A stretch of DNA of 64,000 nt from Byssothecium circinans (GCA_010015675.1 ML976989.1:1010656-1074655), one strand, 5' to 3'. Positions 20,201-31,874 are shown, counted from the first letter of the stretch. Made by a program: numbers and translations. The notes: a model not told the origin generated them from the sequence alone.

Positions 20201-22783
20201 TCCAGCATTGACTCTTGCGCATGCCTAGGCCAGAATTGGATAGCGTATGCGACCGAAACAAAAGGGCCGTTGGAATACCCCGAGAATTTCTTCATCAGAT
20301 CACGGCCAGTAGATGAATGAAGGTAAGAAATGCAAGAGGAAGCAATCTGCCGATGGGAAGCTGCAATGGTTGCTTTCTCCATGTATCGTTTGTTGCGAAG
20401 AAGGTGCCCTCGGAGATCTCTATGTGCCAGATGAAGCTCCCCATTCTTTTCCTTGAGTAAAGACCAGATATGTGAGCTAGCCGCAAGCCTTGAGAAATCC
20501 CTTCCAGTGAAATCGTTTAATGCCGTTATTGGAAGTGGGTGGTATGTGAACAGCACAAAATCCAATACATCCCAGGCCTGGTTCTGTTGTTCACCTGTAA
20601 TGCTTCCTAATATCGTCTCGAATACCTTCTCTGGGAAAGCAGGCGTGAGTGATACTAAGAACGGTTGCATATCCATGTGCGGAGGAAGTTCGGCATGGTG
20701 GAGCCATGTGACCAATATTGATGCCAGGGCAACATCGTTCTTGCATGACAATATGAGACGCTCAACATCTTGAGGGAAGCAGGCTAAAAGCTCCGTTGAC
20801 TACAGCTATTTGTGCCAGCCGACCGGCAATGTCGCAGAACTGAGAGCTTCGTAAACTTGTGTGGATTCCAGGACTTGAAGAATGGAGGATTCCTGGCTTC
20901 GCATAGCCATCGTGTCCAACTTCTTGATCTTGGATATTGGTCCCGATAAGGTCTCTGTACCTTCTATGGGCTCTTTACCACTCAGTATGGAGTCTCGCTC
21001 AAAAGCTTGATGCGTCGTCTGGTCCGAAATAGGATCGGAAAGTGATGTATTTGTTGAGTCCATAACAGTCGCAAAGACTTGAAGTTGGAGCTCACACCCA
21101 GAAATGAGTTTCCTGAGCTTTTGAAGAATCCACTGCGCAGATTGGTCGTCAAGGTCAAGACCCCCAATCACCAAAACAACAGACTTCTTGAAGCAGCTAT
21201 TTCGACGCCTCTTGCACTCAACACCAACTTTATAGGGTGAGTCTGACAGCATCTCCAAGATGAGCTCGGACAAAAGGTCGAACAGATCGTCAGATGTTAT
21301 GCGATGTCCAATGTCCAGCGATTGGAAACCTGTGGAGAGATGTTGAACGCCACGATGAAAACCGAGCTCATCTGCCCTTTGGAAAACGATAACGAGGTCT
21401 ATGAGGATTTTGCAGAGTGCGGATGACACTGAGTTGTTTCGGAAGTCGTTGCAATCCCATTGAACCATCGATATGGCGGCGCTCTTGTCGCGTTTTCGGT
21501 GAAGCTCGTTGTGGATGATCTCTGCGAGAAGCGACGCATCATTTGAAGTAGGGATCAGAAATATTCCTGGATCTTCCTTATTCATGCATCGCTCGATGCC
21601 TGTATCCTGGATAAGGGAGGCTGAGGTGGGGGCGATTTTGGAAGGTCCCCTCAAGATGCCAAATGGTACAAATGAAATCAACCTATCAAGGTAGGGTCTG
21701 AAATCAATATCTGAAATGCAAGTTAGCCAGTGCGATCAGACTGTGGTAATAGCAATATTCATTTAATTTACTTACTGCGCCTAGACTGTTTCAACCATAA
21801 GTTTTCCAGGTCATACAGTCTAGTAGTCAACCTACGGGTGGCCTCGCTTAGAAGGCTGTCGTGGCTCTCACTGGACCGGTAGATCACCTCGTGAGTAGCG
21901 CATGAAGTCGCAACGTTTTCGTGGAAGACCTGATGCATTGTTTGTCAGATTGACCGCAAGAGCGTCGAATTACTCCGACGAAACTCGTACCTGAAGATTG
22001 ACGTCTCGATTTGTCGAAATGAAGCTGCACGTAGCAGTTATCGTTGGCAACTCAATTTTCGCAAAAGCTTCGTTGACATCCTTGATCCACTGAGCCATTC
22101 TCTTAGCCATTGGCTTTAGCCAGTAACACTTGTTTGAAGCATCGTATGACAGAAATCTGAGCAAACTTCTTTGAAATTCCTCATCACATTCGATTCGTTG
22201 TGGGCTACTGACGAACATCTACAAGAATAGTCATTAGCTTCTGAGACTATAATTTGATGTGGGTTTTAGTTTCAAGGCTGCCGCCTACCATCGATATCTT
22301 TCTTCGGTGTATGCGGCCTTGTGATTGATCCTTTTCATGGGATAAAATCAGCATCTGGCTAGATTATCAGCATGCTTAAGTGGAACTGCTGCGAACTCTA
22401 ACCTCTTTCACAATGGCGGACCCAATGTCATGCATGAAAAACACAAGAGGAGGGTCGCGGATTTTGGCATTCCTTGGCTCGATTTTTTCTAAGCGGTTGA
22501 GCAAATGAAGTGCTTCTTCTCTGGCAGACTGTCGATTAAATATCCTGTTGGTTTCGCTCCAAGGCTCGTATTCGTAAAAGAATAATCGGCCATGTGAAGG
22601 TGAGTTACGATAGAGAAACATGTAGTCTTGCTGCTTCCACCTAATTCCGGGCACGGCAATGACACTATATGATTTCAGCACATTGGTCCTCGATACGTTT
22701 GTGTGGTAAGAGACCTACTCTATGGAAAAACGTGGAAATCCCCAGTCCCTTACATGTTTCAGATTTGATTGCCTTGTCGCCAT
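17210..22783 (-). CDS. NLR-like protein: degenerate esterase + degenerate NTPase + ankyrin repeats + ZZ-like zinc finger
   Basis: About 1,727 residues in eight exons: 22783-22754 (tentative), 22714-22403, 22354-22289, 22218-21991, 21929-21776, 21710-20857, 20799-17419 and 17368-17210. The frame stays open through every junction. The 20857/20799 intron has a weak GTTTAC donor, and the 39-bp first intron is the least certain. Domain order: an alpha/beta-hydrolase-like part whose nucleophile elbow reads FFMHDIGS (about residue 106) where GHSLGG is usual; a STAND/NACHT-like part where the P-loop position reads PGIFLIPTSNDASLLAEII (about 311-325) with no GK[ST]; a Walker-B-like VVLVIGGLDLDD (about 440-452); a winged-helix-like part; ankyrin repeats (about 1330-1620, for example TGNTALHAI and MGRNALHIAV); and a C-terminal ZZ-like finger (CDSC, CQTC, CFRC, then H-x4-H around 1668-1712). 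That finger appears only after splicing a 50-bp intron at 17369-17418. No stop interrupts the gene despite the loss of key residues, so it may act as a non-catalytic receptor. Role in self/non-self recognition is inference from the family. Confidence 0.75.
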
Positions 22784-23063
22784 CTCTGGGAGGTTGGCTA
22801 TGCAGGCAAAATAAAGGAGATGGTATCGAGAGCAAAGATGGATAGAGTGAAAACCAAAATCCGAGCAAGCACTAGCAGACTTCACGTAGTTCAAGTCGCC
22901 CCAATTATAGCATTGCATCGTTTGTTCGACGGATCTTAAGTAGGTACAACATATGCTAACCGAGTAAGATAGGATTATGAAAACACAAAGTTAGAAAAAG
23001 CCACCATCTTACGTGGCAATATTTGCCTCGGACCCGACCATGCTGATCATCGATGATCACCAC

Positions 23064-24194
23064 TCAAGTGGACTTGATTGCGTCCTTCCAAACGGTGTAG
23101 GCGGTGATATCCGCCAATGTATCGATACACAGGGTATCCAGGTTCTTGATCGTGTTCTCGTCGTAAGTTCGTAGCTTATTTGTTGGCTCCTTGGCTGGAT
23201 TGAACAAGACCGGATCATCTTTTGGGTTCGATTTCAACGATGCGCGAGCTTGGGTCCACGTATCGGCAGTGGCGTTCAACTCGACGTGAGCTTGGAACTC
23301 GGAGTGATCTTGCCTCTTCAAAAGTATGGCTCCCTGAACACTGACCGGAACGCCTCCTTTTTGCGAGGTATTCTCGCTGAGGGCCCAAGTGACACAGTTT
23401 GGTTTTCGAGATCGCCGACCTTTCCCGAGCCCAACTCTACCCCGCACTGTGACCATATTTGTGACATCCTTCTCAACAGATTTGCTACTGTTCAACTCGC
23501 CACCAACCTCGACACCCAAGACATTTCCTCCAATCTTTGAAGAGACCCCAGCTGTGCGAACTTCTCGTTGAGTGGTCGGGAGAACGCTAATGGACCCATC
23601 CGGGTAGGCTTTTTCGACACTGGGGCCGGGATCTTGATCGTTGCGAGAAGAGAAGATGACTTTGGCTTCCACCCTCTTGATACGTCGGCCCAAGCCATCA
23701 GGTTCCACGCGGAACTGGAAGACAACCAACGTGGCGGGCTCTTCCCCGTCTCCACAGAACCCATGAACAATCTCCATGCATCTGCAACTGACGTAAATAA
23801 GCTTAGAATGGCTTCTCTCGATAACGATCTCGCGTTGCCAGGGGTCTTGCGGATCGTTCTCCGTCCGAAAGTTGGCACCACCACTTGTATGTTCCTCGAG
23901 CTACAACTCAAATGACGGAAGCTCTTGGTCATTCTGAGATCTGGTGTTCGCGGTGTCGGCCATGGTGGAAATGCGGCTCCAATCGTTGCGTGGGTGCGCT
24001 TCAAGCCGAGTGATGAACAGAATTCCTTTAGAGCCCTCTGGCCTTTCGACTTTTATCATCGGCTTGTCGAGTGTTGCGCCAATTCTGCAGTGCTGCACAC
24101 AGCTGCGGCGTGGCTTGATGGGTAACCAAGCCTTTTTCTGTACACCGTTTTGTGCGAGAGGATGCACTGCCATCGACGTACAGTAGAAGTGCAT
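23064..24194 (-). CDS. Uncharacterised fungal protein, interrupted by in-frame TAG or a 123-bp intron
   Basis: Frame from ATG at 24194 (a second ATG at 24173 and a third near 23962 are possible) runs to TAG at 23901-23903 and then continues in the same frame to 23064. Two readings: an intron from 23904 to 23782 (donor GTAGCT, acceptor TTGCAG), which keeps phase and gives about 335 residues; or a nonsense mutation, because the sequence inside that intron (EIVIERSHSKLIYVSCRC) looks like protein that belongs to the fold. The downstream part is beta-rich (GEEPATLVVFQFRVEP, RRIKRVEAKVIFSS, PNCVTWALSENTSQKGGVP) and recalls a widespread uncharacterised fungal family; I know no function for it. It sits between the NLR-like gene (same strand) and the Ank-S8 gene (divergent; 190 bp between starts). 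Confidence 0.6.
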
Positions 24195-24384
24195 GTGGGG
24201 TTACAAAAGAGAGGTAGTGTGGTACAGTGTGAGTGCAGCGGAGAGCTCCGAGCTGGGAAAATTATGGTAGTAAGATTGAGGTGATGGCTATCAGGACTTA
24301 CTTGTTACTTACATCTAGAGACAGTAGTGATATGCAAACGCTCCAATTTCTGATATTGATGTTGCTTCACGTGATCCCAGCGAC
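24195..24384. promoter_or_regulatory. Short divergent promoter between the unknown gene (-) and Ank-S8 (+)
   Basis: Only 190 bp separate the two start codons, so both genes probably share control elements. Contains CACGTGATC near 24368. This arrangement suggests, but does not prove, co-expression. Confidence 0.45.
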
Positions 24385-27300
24385 ATGAGCCACACACACT
24401 ACGACGACGCTGGCCAAGCAGCATACGAGTCCGATACTACTACGGGTGCCGAAGAAAACGAAGAGTTCAAGCACGTGTATTCCGACGGAGAATATGAAGC
24501 TAGTGAGACTGATGGAAGCGTCGATGCTTCGGAGTATGAAGCTGCAATAAATGCAGTCTCACAACTACTTCTCAGTGAAGACAAAGTGCGGGACTTGGAC
24601 GAGAACAACCTTTCTCAAGAAGAGTTCACTAAGGCTTACAAGAGGCTCATATGTGCGGCTCCTCCCGTAGAAGGGATGAATAACATCCTCCATATCATGG
24701 CTGCAGGAGGCTTTACAAGTACCTGGCTGATTCGATACATCCTCGCCCACGCCAAAGATCGAATGAAGGATCTTGACAACGCGCAGCGACCAGCTTTACT
24801 CCTCGCGATTCATCTCAAGAAAAAAAAATTCATCGAAACAGTTCTCGACTGCGGATACGATGATCTGAAATGCGTTCTCGGGAGCATGCAAACGTATGCC
24901 AATAGGGAGAATTGCATCCACCTAGCAATCACCAGACGGCTAGACCCAAATATTGTCATCCAGCTCGTGAAACACGCATCCGAAGAGACTCTATCGGCGC
25001 AAGATGCAAATGGTCGCACACCTCTTCATTGTGCCGTCGCATATGAGGAATGTACAGAGACGCAACTACAAGTTGTGAGAACACTTCTCGATCGAAGCGA
25101 TTTGGCACTCGATAAAATTACAACCGCCGAATCTCAATCAGCGTACAGATATCTCTGCGACACTCGCGAAAGGTTTTTGTCTCGGAAAGGAAACAGCCGC
25201 CATCTCGCGAAAAAGCAACCAAGGTTGGCGTCGAACCGACCCAGACTTCGCGAGGAGCAGGAGAATAGTTGCGAGAAAGATATGGAGCGGGTCCGAGAAG
25301 GTATTGGAAGGAGGGGGGGCAACGCGACTTTTAACGGCGCTCTGGATACGCCGATACCTCCGCCAAATCGACGAGAGCGATCGAGAACTAGGCCAAACGA
25401 CAGCACAGCATCAGCCCAATCCAAATTTCCTGCTCCATCACAATCTGTTGCTCAAATTGCGCCTTCGAAAACCGCTGCAGACGAGATCGCAAAGGAACTG
25501 AAATCACGCTATCTCCGTTCCACATTTCGTCACAGTCAGTCCACCGACTCGCAACCAAGAACGCTGGAAACTGCGAAAAAGTTTTTATACGGTCATAACA
25601 TCCCAGGTAAGTTCAAGACAGCGATCGATGTCAATGATATTATCAGTAGTTGAAACCTGTAGAACAAGAACTAGTCTTCAACCTCCTCGAAGGCGAGCCT
25701 TACATGAACCCAGACTTGTTTAAAGATGGCATATATAACGACTTCAACTTTGACCAAGTACTTCAATATGTAGCAGTTCGAAGAGCCATCTTTGGAACCG
25801 CGAGTTCTGTGGAAGGGGCGGTTGATCTGAATAAAGGACGTGAGGACATGGTGAAACTGTTCACTTGGCTTAGGGGTAAAGGCGTCAAGAATATCATCAA
25901 GGTTACTGTCGAAGACAGACATCCGCCTTGTCACAGCGATTATGCAATCGAGACCGCGCTGAAATGTCTCGAGATCGACATCCTGGATTGGAAGAAAGCC
26001 GACATTTGTTCAGAAACCATCTTGGAAGCTTGTCCGCAAATACGTCAGCTGCATTTATGGTGGAGCGGCTTGAACGGAATGTTGAGGTCTTGGAGTTCTG
26101 AGGATGGACTTGCACAGCTTTCTCAACTGACCGATATACATCTTCACCAGATTCATGTAAGTGGATGTGTGTTAAATCCTGAACTGACCTATCAGTTACT
26201 GACCGAAGTACATTCAGAACCTCGAGCCAGACACTGTGAACAATAAAAGGCTCCGTATCTTTAAAGAGCGAATTGCGACCTCTCGGGACAAGGTCAAAGA
26301 ACAGCAGCAGTCAACTCATTACCCAGCCATCGCTATCCACTACGCCGACCAGCCTGGAACAACGCACCAGAGGCAGTTACGGAGAACGCCCGAAGAAGCG
26401 GAAGGCACGACGGCTGTGAAAGCTCACCAGTGGTTTGACACAATGGACCCCTTCGCCGATTATATCCTTACCTTCGACCATCAAAGTCGCCTGAATAGAA
26501 GCAAAATCATCAACATGTTGAAGAATGAGATCAGGGTATGTCTCATAGATGATGGCGTTAATATGGAGCGAAGGAACCTCAAAGAAAATATGGAGACAAG
26601 GGGCAAAAGTTTCCACAAAGTGCCTTCAAATGGCACACCAGAAGAACAGAGAGTTCACTATGCCTCCACCGCGGACCACGGTACCTTAATGGCAAATATG
26701 ATCCGCCGGATATGCCCTCATGTCAAGATCACATCTTATCGCTTAGATGTTGTGCAACACGTCGATGGATCTCGACCTCACTTCACGGCCTTGAGTGCAG
26801 CAGAGGTAAGCCAAGTCACATAGAACACGACGTTCTCAAGTAGCTCATTTTCTTTAGGCCGTTGAAGATGCAAGCGCCCAAAACTTCGACATCATATCCA
26901 TGTCATGGACCATTCAACGAACCCGTTCAAAAGAATACGATAACGAAAACCTCATGGATCGGTTGAAGAAGGCACTCGAATCCGCCCATGATAATGGCGC
27001 ACTATTATTTTGCGCCGCGCCTGATAGCGGCAACGTGAGTAATTCTCAGTTTGATGACTACTATCCTATCGGCTCAAGAGCGCGTGGGATCTTCAAGATT
27101 GGTGCTGCAATGGCGGAGGGTCAAGCCTGGCCTTGGGCAGGAGGATCCACCCATCTCGATTACGTGTTGCCAGGCTACGAGGTAAGGGATCGACAAGATT
27201 TGGGCATGAAGAAGAACACGCCCAGGAGTGGTTCATCAATTGCCACAGCATTAGCTTCTGGCCTTGCTGCTCTCATCATACACTGTGTACGTCTAGCGGC

Positions 27301-27616
27301 TCTCGACAGCTACGAGAAACGAAAAGGACTTGGGGACGACATTCCCTTGAAGAAGCTGGAAGAGGTTAAAACGTTCGATGCTATGAATCGCATCTTCAGC
27401 AAAATGGCACAAATGGACAAGGGGGGTGCAAGATATATCCATGTTTGGAACACGTTCGAAACCCATGGGTCAAAGCTGAAAGATGTAATTCAGAGAGAGG
27501 AAGATTGGGACGACTTTGAAGGTCCGAATAAGCAGATGGATTTCGATGCTGAGAAGGAAAAGTGGGGGCTCATCACAGAATTGGCTCGGACGTTTCTTTC
27601 AATGTCTTCCCATTGA
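24385..27616 (+). CDS. Ankyrin-repeat/subtilisin (peptidase S8) fusion protein
   Basis: Four exons (24385-25606, 25663-26156, 26218-26805, 26858-27616; introns 56, 61 and 52 bp) give 1,020 residues. Order: acidic N-terminus; ankyrin-like helices (about 95-260, for example GRTPLHCAVAYEE); a basic disordered linker (260-400); a conserved middle region (about 408-580) with LDWKKADICSETIL and QLHLWWSGLNGMLRSWS; then the S8 domain with Asp683 (VCLIDDGV), His726 (ADHGTLMANMI) and Ser895 (SGSSIATALASG). All three catalytic residues are present, so it should be active. No signal peptide or pro-peptide: an intracellular protease. Family knowledge: S8 domains occur in fungal NLR-type immune proteins; here the protease carries its own ankyrins. 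It is next to the unknown gene and the NLR-like gene, which could make a sensor-effector set (inference). Confidence 0.88.
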
Positions 27617-28547
27617 GTTATTATTTCTGTCTTCTCATCAAGGTGGCTGTTTTTAAAATTGGAAAATATAATAGTTGAAGGGGGGGAAAGAATTCCATTT
27701 AACATGACCTTAAGAAGCCCTTCACTCATCATGACATCTGGACGTCTGGAGATATGACAAAGTCATGTGACCATATCTTTCAACAGTGCACAGGGTAGAT
27801 TAAGGTTGAGGCAGGCGCTCAGCCCGGAAAAGTGGATGTTGTGAGAAGTGTGGAGTGCTTTTTGTACTTTTGAGAGTGTTTGCAGTTGGGCGAGGAAGGT
27901 CGGATATTTGAAGCCATGGAGGCCGGACCTCCATCTTAGGCTTGCTGGAGAGGTTGCTGACCCGTGTTTTTTACTTCTGTTTTCTCTTTTGCGATGCGAG
28001 AAGAAATTCTGATAGCATATGGAGAAATAGCAAGTCCAGAGTAGTGATAAAAAGATTATTTCGTGCGTTTACTGGGCAACTGATCGGGAGAAGAGCGCTT
28101 AGAGCGTGAGAACAAAGGGAGAAATACAGCGGCATCTTGAAGGTGGGTCGAGAGGTACCGAGGCGGAGTGCACTGTCCGATCTACAATCAGCGCGAAGTG
28201 CCGTTAAAACGGATTCAGAAACTGCAACGAGCCAGGCTCGCCCGACCCATTCCTCTCCTTCGACTTTGGCTTCTCCTTTTCGGCTTTTTCACCGCTACGA
28301 TTTTTTAACATTTTGCAGTAGGCTAGCATGGTCACTAAAGGGCGCGATCAGTGGTCGCCGGGGAGTATCGAAGAGATTGGATAAGGTGCGATATTCCATC
28401 TAATGAGTAATTAGCTAGCGGATTTCATTTGATGAAAAGTATTCCAAGCCCAGATAGTGCCAAATGGTGTACAAGATGCCCACACAAGTGTCTCGCCGGA
28501 CACGTGCCTTCCCCGTTTTGTATCCTACAGATCATGAGCCCAATCGC
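27617..28547. other. Intergenic spacer
   Basis: About 930 bp between convergent genes Ank-S8 and PHO88. Includes a G-run near 27680 and no recognisable coding or RNA feature. Confidence 0.45.
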
Positions 28548-29320
28548 CTACTCGTCCTTGACACCACCGCGACCCGCACGCTCGGCAGCCTCAACGCTCT
28601 TCTTGTCCGTCTTGATCTCGCCGCCCTGCATAGCGCCCATAAGTCCGCCGCTGGTCTTGAAAGGCCTCTGAAGGTCACCAGTCGCAGGATGACCCAGGAC
28701 GTGGATCTTGACCAGGTTGCCCTCGAATGCACCTTTGAGCGGGATGATGGACTGGATGAGGAGCGGGTTCGTGTACTTCATGTAGAGGTGCATAAAGGCC
28801 ATCATGCCGACACCCATGAGCTGGGCCTTGAAGAGCGCCTTGAGCTGCTGCTGGTCGTAGGCCTTGACGGTGGTCGCGACGAATTTGGGTTCCTCGCCGG
28901 ATCCCATGGGGGCAGGCTCGACGTATTTCACAACCGTCATGTCTGCGGAGAGCGGTTAGCGTTGCGTCTGGGGATCGAATAGACTTCGAGAGGTGGATCT
29001 CTCGCTCCTTGTTTAGTGAAAGGCAACCCACCATTCTTCTTGTTTATTTGAGCCTGGACGTAGAAGTAGATACTGGCGATGATGACGTTGGAGAGGATGT
29101 AAAGCGCGCGCACGCCATTGAGGACATTCGGGTCGTCGAAGGGCACTTTCTTGGAGATCTGCATGAACCCCCTAGGAGTTGGTTAGTTGTGTATCGATGA
29201 CGACGGTTAGACTCATGGAGCGTACAAGATAATGATGAGGTTCGTCCTGTGGTAAGTTAGTAATATGTTGGGTATTGTGGGAAGGTTGTCGCAAACGTAC
29301 ACCTGCGGGTTGAGCGCCAT
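28548..29320 (-). CDS. PHO88: PHO88/SND3-like ER membrane protein
   Basis: A 191-residue ER membrane protein of the PHO88 (SND3) family, known from yeast for phosphate transporter maturation and SRP-independent targeting of membrane proteins. Four exons: 29320-29301 (20 bp), 29246-29226 (21 bp), 29171-29032 and 28942-28548, with introns of 54, 54 and 89 bp. The spliced start reads MALNPQVTNLIIIL followed by GFMQISKKVPFDD, which matches the family; this decides the splice sites. Membrane segments: the N-terminal NLIIIL stretch, ALYILSNVIIASIYFYV, and MGVGMMAFMHLYM. The last 60 residues are polar, with a family-typical GDLQRPFK and a charged tail. The two tiny first exons make the 5' end easy to miss. 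Confidence 0.93.
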
Positions 29321-30565
29321 TGCGAAGGTTGGGCGGAAGTGTGGGCAAAAGTCTGGGGGTATTGGCGGACGGGTAAGGTCTAGATTTTGGTTATTGCACT
29401 TCCTTCCGAGCCCAGTGTAGTCGCACGTTGAGGGTTGAGGTGTGAAAGGTGAGCGGAACTTTCTTTTGTGGCGGGTGAGCGAACCGCTCTTGGCGTCAAA
29501 AGGACACCTTCCAGGGTTTAATAACTAGCCGCATTGGGACTAGTGCTATTCTGGCTTCGTCCAATGTCTTCTCTGACCACATCTCAACGATACATTCATA
29601 TCCACACATTCTATCAACCGTTGCATACCTCTTCAATAACATTTATTGAAAGAACTTAAGATTACGGCACAGGCTTCTCACGATTCCAAAACCAGACGTG
29701 TATCTGACCCGTGCCATTAATGTTCCTGCCCCCAGCATGGAGACTGCGTGGCTATCCATTCACGTGCGTGCAGAGAAAATCCTTGGGTACTTTAACTTCA
29801 ATTCAAACGCTATGCGGCTATGAAACAGTCCAAAATCTCCAGTCTACGTGTTGCTACATTAAATGACTGCTCTATTAGGACATCACCGCGGAAGTCGCTT
29901 TGTTTTGAGGTGATGCTAGCGGCTTGGCGGGCGTCATCAGCTTCCCACCAAAACAAACAGAACTGCAACGCTGCATCGACCTCTCATCCACCAATATACC
30001 GACTTATGACCTGAACATCATTGGACCGGCTGTGGCCGTGAGAGTGTGCCTGCCCGCACGTCTTCTCTTCTCTCTCTTTGGAGTACCAGCGCAGCCGATC
30101 GATTGCTCAATCGTTGTCGAGCGCAGTCTTCGCCGCAGAAACCGCATATGGCCATTACTAGTATACCGTTAGAACCTGCCTGTCCATCACCGGCGCGACG
30201 CACCAAGGGCGACACGGCAGCATCACGACCGTCCGCAATCCCTCGCAATACACGACTTCGGTCCATTGCCATACAATTCAAGGGCTCAAGCCTTTCCAAG
30301 TCGCAGCCGGTGCCGGATTCGAGCCAGAATTGTGACGTAAATAGATTCAAACTTTCATCCATCCCGACTTTGAAGCATCCACGCCATGCAGCAGCCACGC
30401 GCCAGGTGGCAGGTATGGCTCCGCTGGCACTCTGGTGGGCAATTGACTAACACTATATTTACAGCTTCTCGGTCCTCATCATTCTCGCAAGCGTCCACGA
30501 TTGCATTATTCCCCGGCTCGTTCGACACCGACTCAAAACTCACAAAGACACTGTGGACACAAGTC
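29321..30565. other. Intergenic/promoter region and possible 5' exon
   Basis: Upstream of PHO88 (minus) and of the DUF7924-like gene (plus). An ATG at 30386 opens the same frame as the downstream protein, and a good intron (GTATGG...TTACAG, 30413-30463) lies after it but would shift frame; neither is certain. Other short frames look random. Confidence 0.4.
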
Positions 30566-31810
30566 ATGGCTCCTTCGCGAAGGACTTCAGGTATTCCTGC
30601 TCCCGCTGGAAGCCGATCTAGTTCACAGCGCACGCACAGCGTGCAAAGCGGGCTTTCGTACCGGACAGCCTCCTCTGCAGCACGGTTAGGAGACAAGACC
30701 TTTGAGGATAGCGTGCTCGCTCCCCGTGGGATTGTTATCGTTCGCCAGCAGCCTTTTGTGGATCCTTTCGGCCATTTCAAGAGCCCTATTCCGACTGAAG
30801 GCAAGCGTGTGGAGCATTACTACAGTCAGCCGGGTCTTGAACATTGCACCATATGGCTTGAAGGTGACAAGAAGTTCCTGAAGAGGCAGAACGATGAGTA
30901 CACGTACATGAAATTCACAAAAAAATCTGGGGCCGAATTTCAACAGTACGCACTGGAGAAATTTTTCAAAAATGAGCCACGACAACTGACCTTAGAGGAC
31001 CATCGCGGGTACCTCTGCGAACGTGTCGTCAACACCACACTGAAGCCAGAGGACGGCAACGCTTTGTGGGCAGAGCCACCGGAAACCTGCCACCACCTTT
31101 CCATTGCGCCATACAGTTTCGACATCCGCCCGGACTGCTCTTACTGGATCTCGTTGCAGCCATTCAACAAGAACTATCAGGGCAAGGTCCAGGGAGTGGT
31201 GTCTGTACAGGAGGACCTACTTTGCCCGTACCTCACGATCGAATTTAAGAAAGACGATCAGGCGGGGGCCTCCCAGAGAAAGGCGGAACAGCAGGTGGCG
31301 GTGGCCGGCTCCCTTGCTCTGTACAGCCGCTACCTATTCCACAAGTCCATGCTAGATCTGCTCGAACTGGGCTATGCGGAAGAATACTGGCAAGAGATTC
31401 GGCATTATGGGATCACCTTCGCCGGGCCCGAGTATAAGATCTGGGTCCTGAAGCCAACCGTGAACTACAGCAACGGAGATTGGCAAGGCTGCACCATTTC
31501 CATCCTCTCCGCTGGTGATCTCGTTCGCGACATCGTTGCGGTCGATGACCTCGTCAACTGGACCAACGAGATTCACCGCTGGGGTCTCCTTATTCATGGT
31601 GCGGAGTGCCATAAGGATGCACGCATTAGGCTCTATTGCACCGACGGTAGGCCAAGGACGAGCCTGACGCCGGAGGAATTTGACCGGATGAAGCAGGGTA
31701 TATTCGACAGCAATGATGGAGGACCACCGGTCAACGACGATGGAAAGCCGCGAACGAGTTTGGACCTAGAGGAGCTGGCTCGCTTGCGTGAAAGCTTATC
31801 TGATGGATAA
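30566..31810 (+). CDS. DUF7924-like protein with nuclease-like ExK motif
   Basis: A 414-residue protein from the ATG at 30566 (an upstream in-frame ATG at 30386 would give 474). I recognise the block CPYLTIEFKKDDQ followed by QVAVAGSLALYSRY as the core of a fungal DUF7924-type domain. The preceding acidic run plus EFK resembles the D...ExK layout of PD-(D/E)XK enzymes; nuclease activity is inference and unproven. The rest: a Ser/Arg-rich, probably disordered N-terminus; a mixed alpha/beta body with aromatic residues (WVLKPTVNYSNGDWQGC); and two copies of a short acidic motif at the C-terminus (GRPRTSLTPEEFDRMKQG and GKPRTSLDLEELARLRES). No signal peptide or membrane segment. An ankyrin relic starts about 70 bp downstream. 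Confidence 0.7.
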   Translation: MAPSRRTSGIPAPAGSRSSSQRTHSVQSGLSYRTASSAARLGDKTFEDSVLAPRGIVIVRQQPFVDPFGHFKSPIPTEGKRVEHYYSQPGLEHCTIWLEGDKKFLKRQNDEYTYMKFTKKSGAEFQQYALEKFFKNEPRQLTLEDHRGYLCERVVNTTLKPEDGNALWAEPPETCHHLSIAPYSFDIRPDCSYWISLQPFNKNYQGKVQGVVSVQEDLLCPYLTIEFKKDDQAGASQRKAEQQVAVAGSLALYSRYLFHKSMLDLLELGYAEEYWQEIRHYGITFAGPEYKIWVLKPTVNYSNGDWQGCTISILSAGDLVRDIVAVDDLVNWTNEIHRWGLLIHGAECHKDARIRLYCTDGRPRTSLTPEEFDRMKQGIFDSNDGGPPVNDDGKPRTSLDLEELARLRESLSDG

Positions 31811-31874
31811 TTTGTTTACGGAGAGGCCTGAAGTGGACTTGTCTTGGATATGGTGAGGAGTCACTGGTTGTAGG

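Noticed and set aside
30046..30450. 134-codon plus frame and overlapping 126-codon minus frame upstream of the DUF7924-like gene
   Set aside because: Neither has recognisable motifs, and they overlap each other and a likely promoter/leader.
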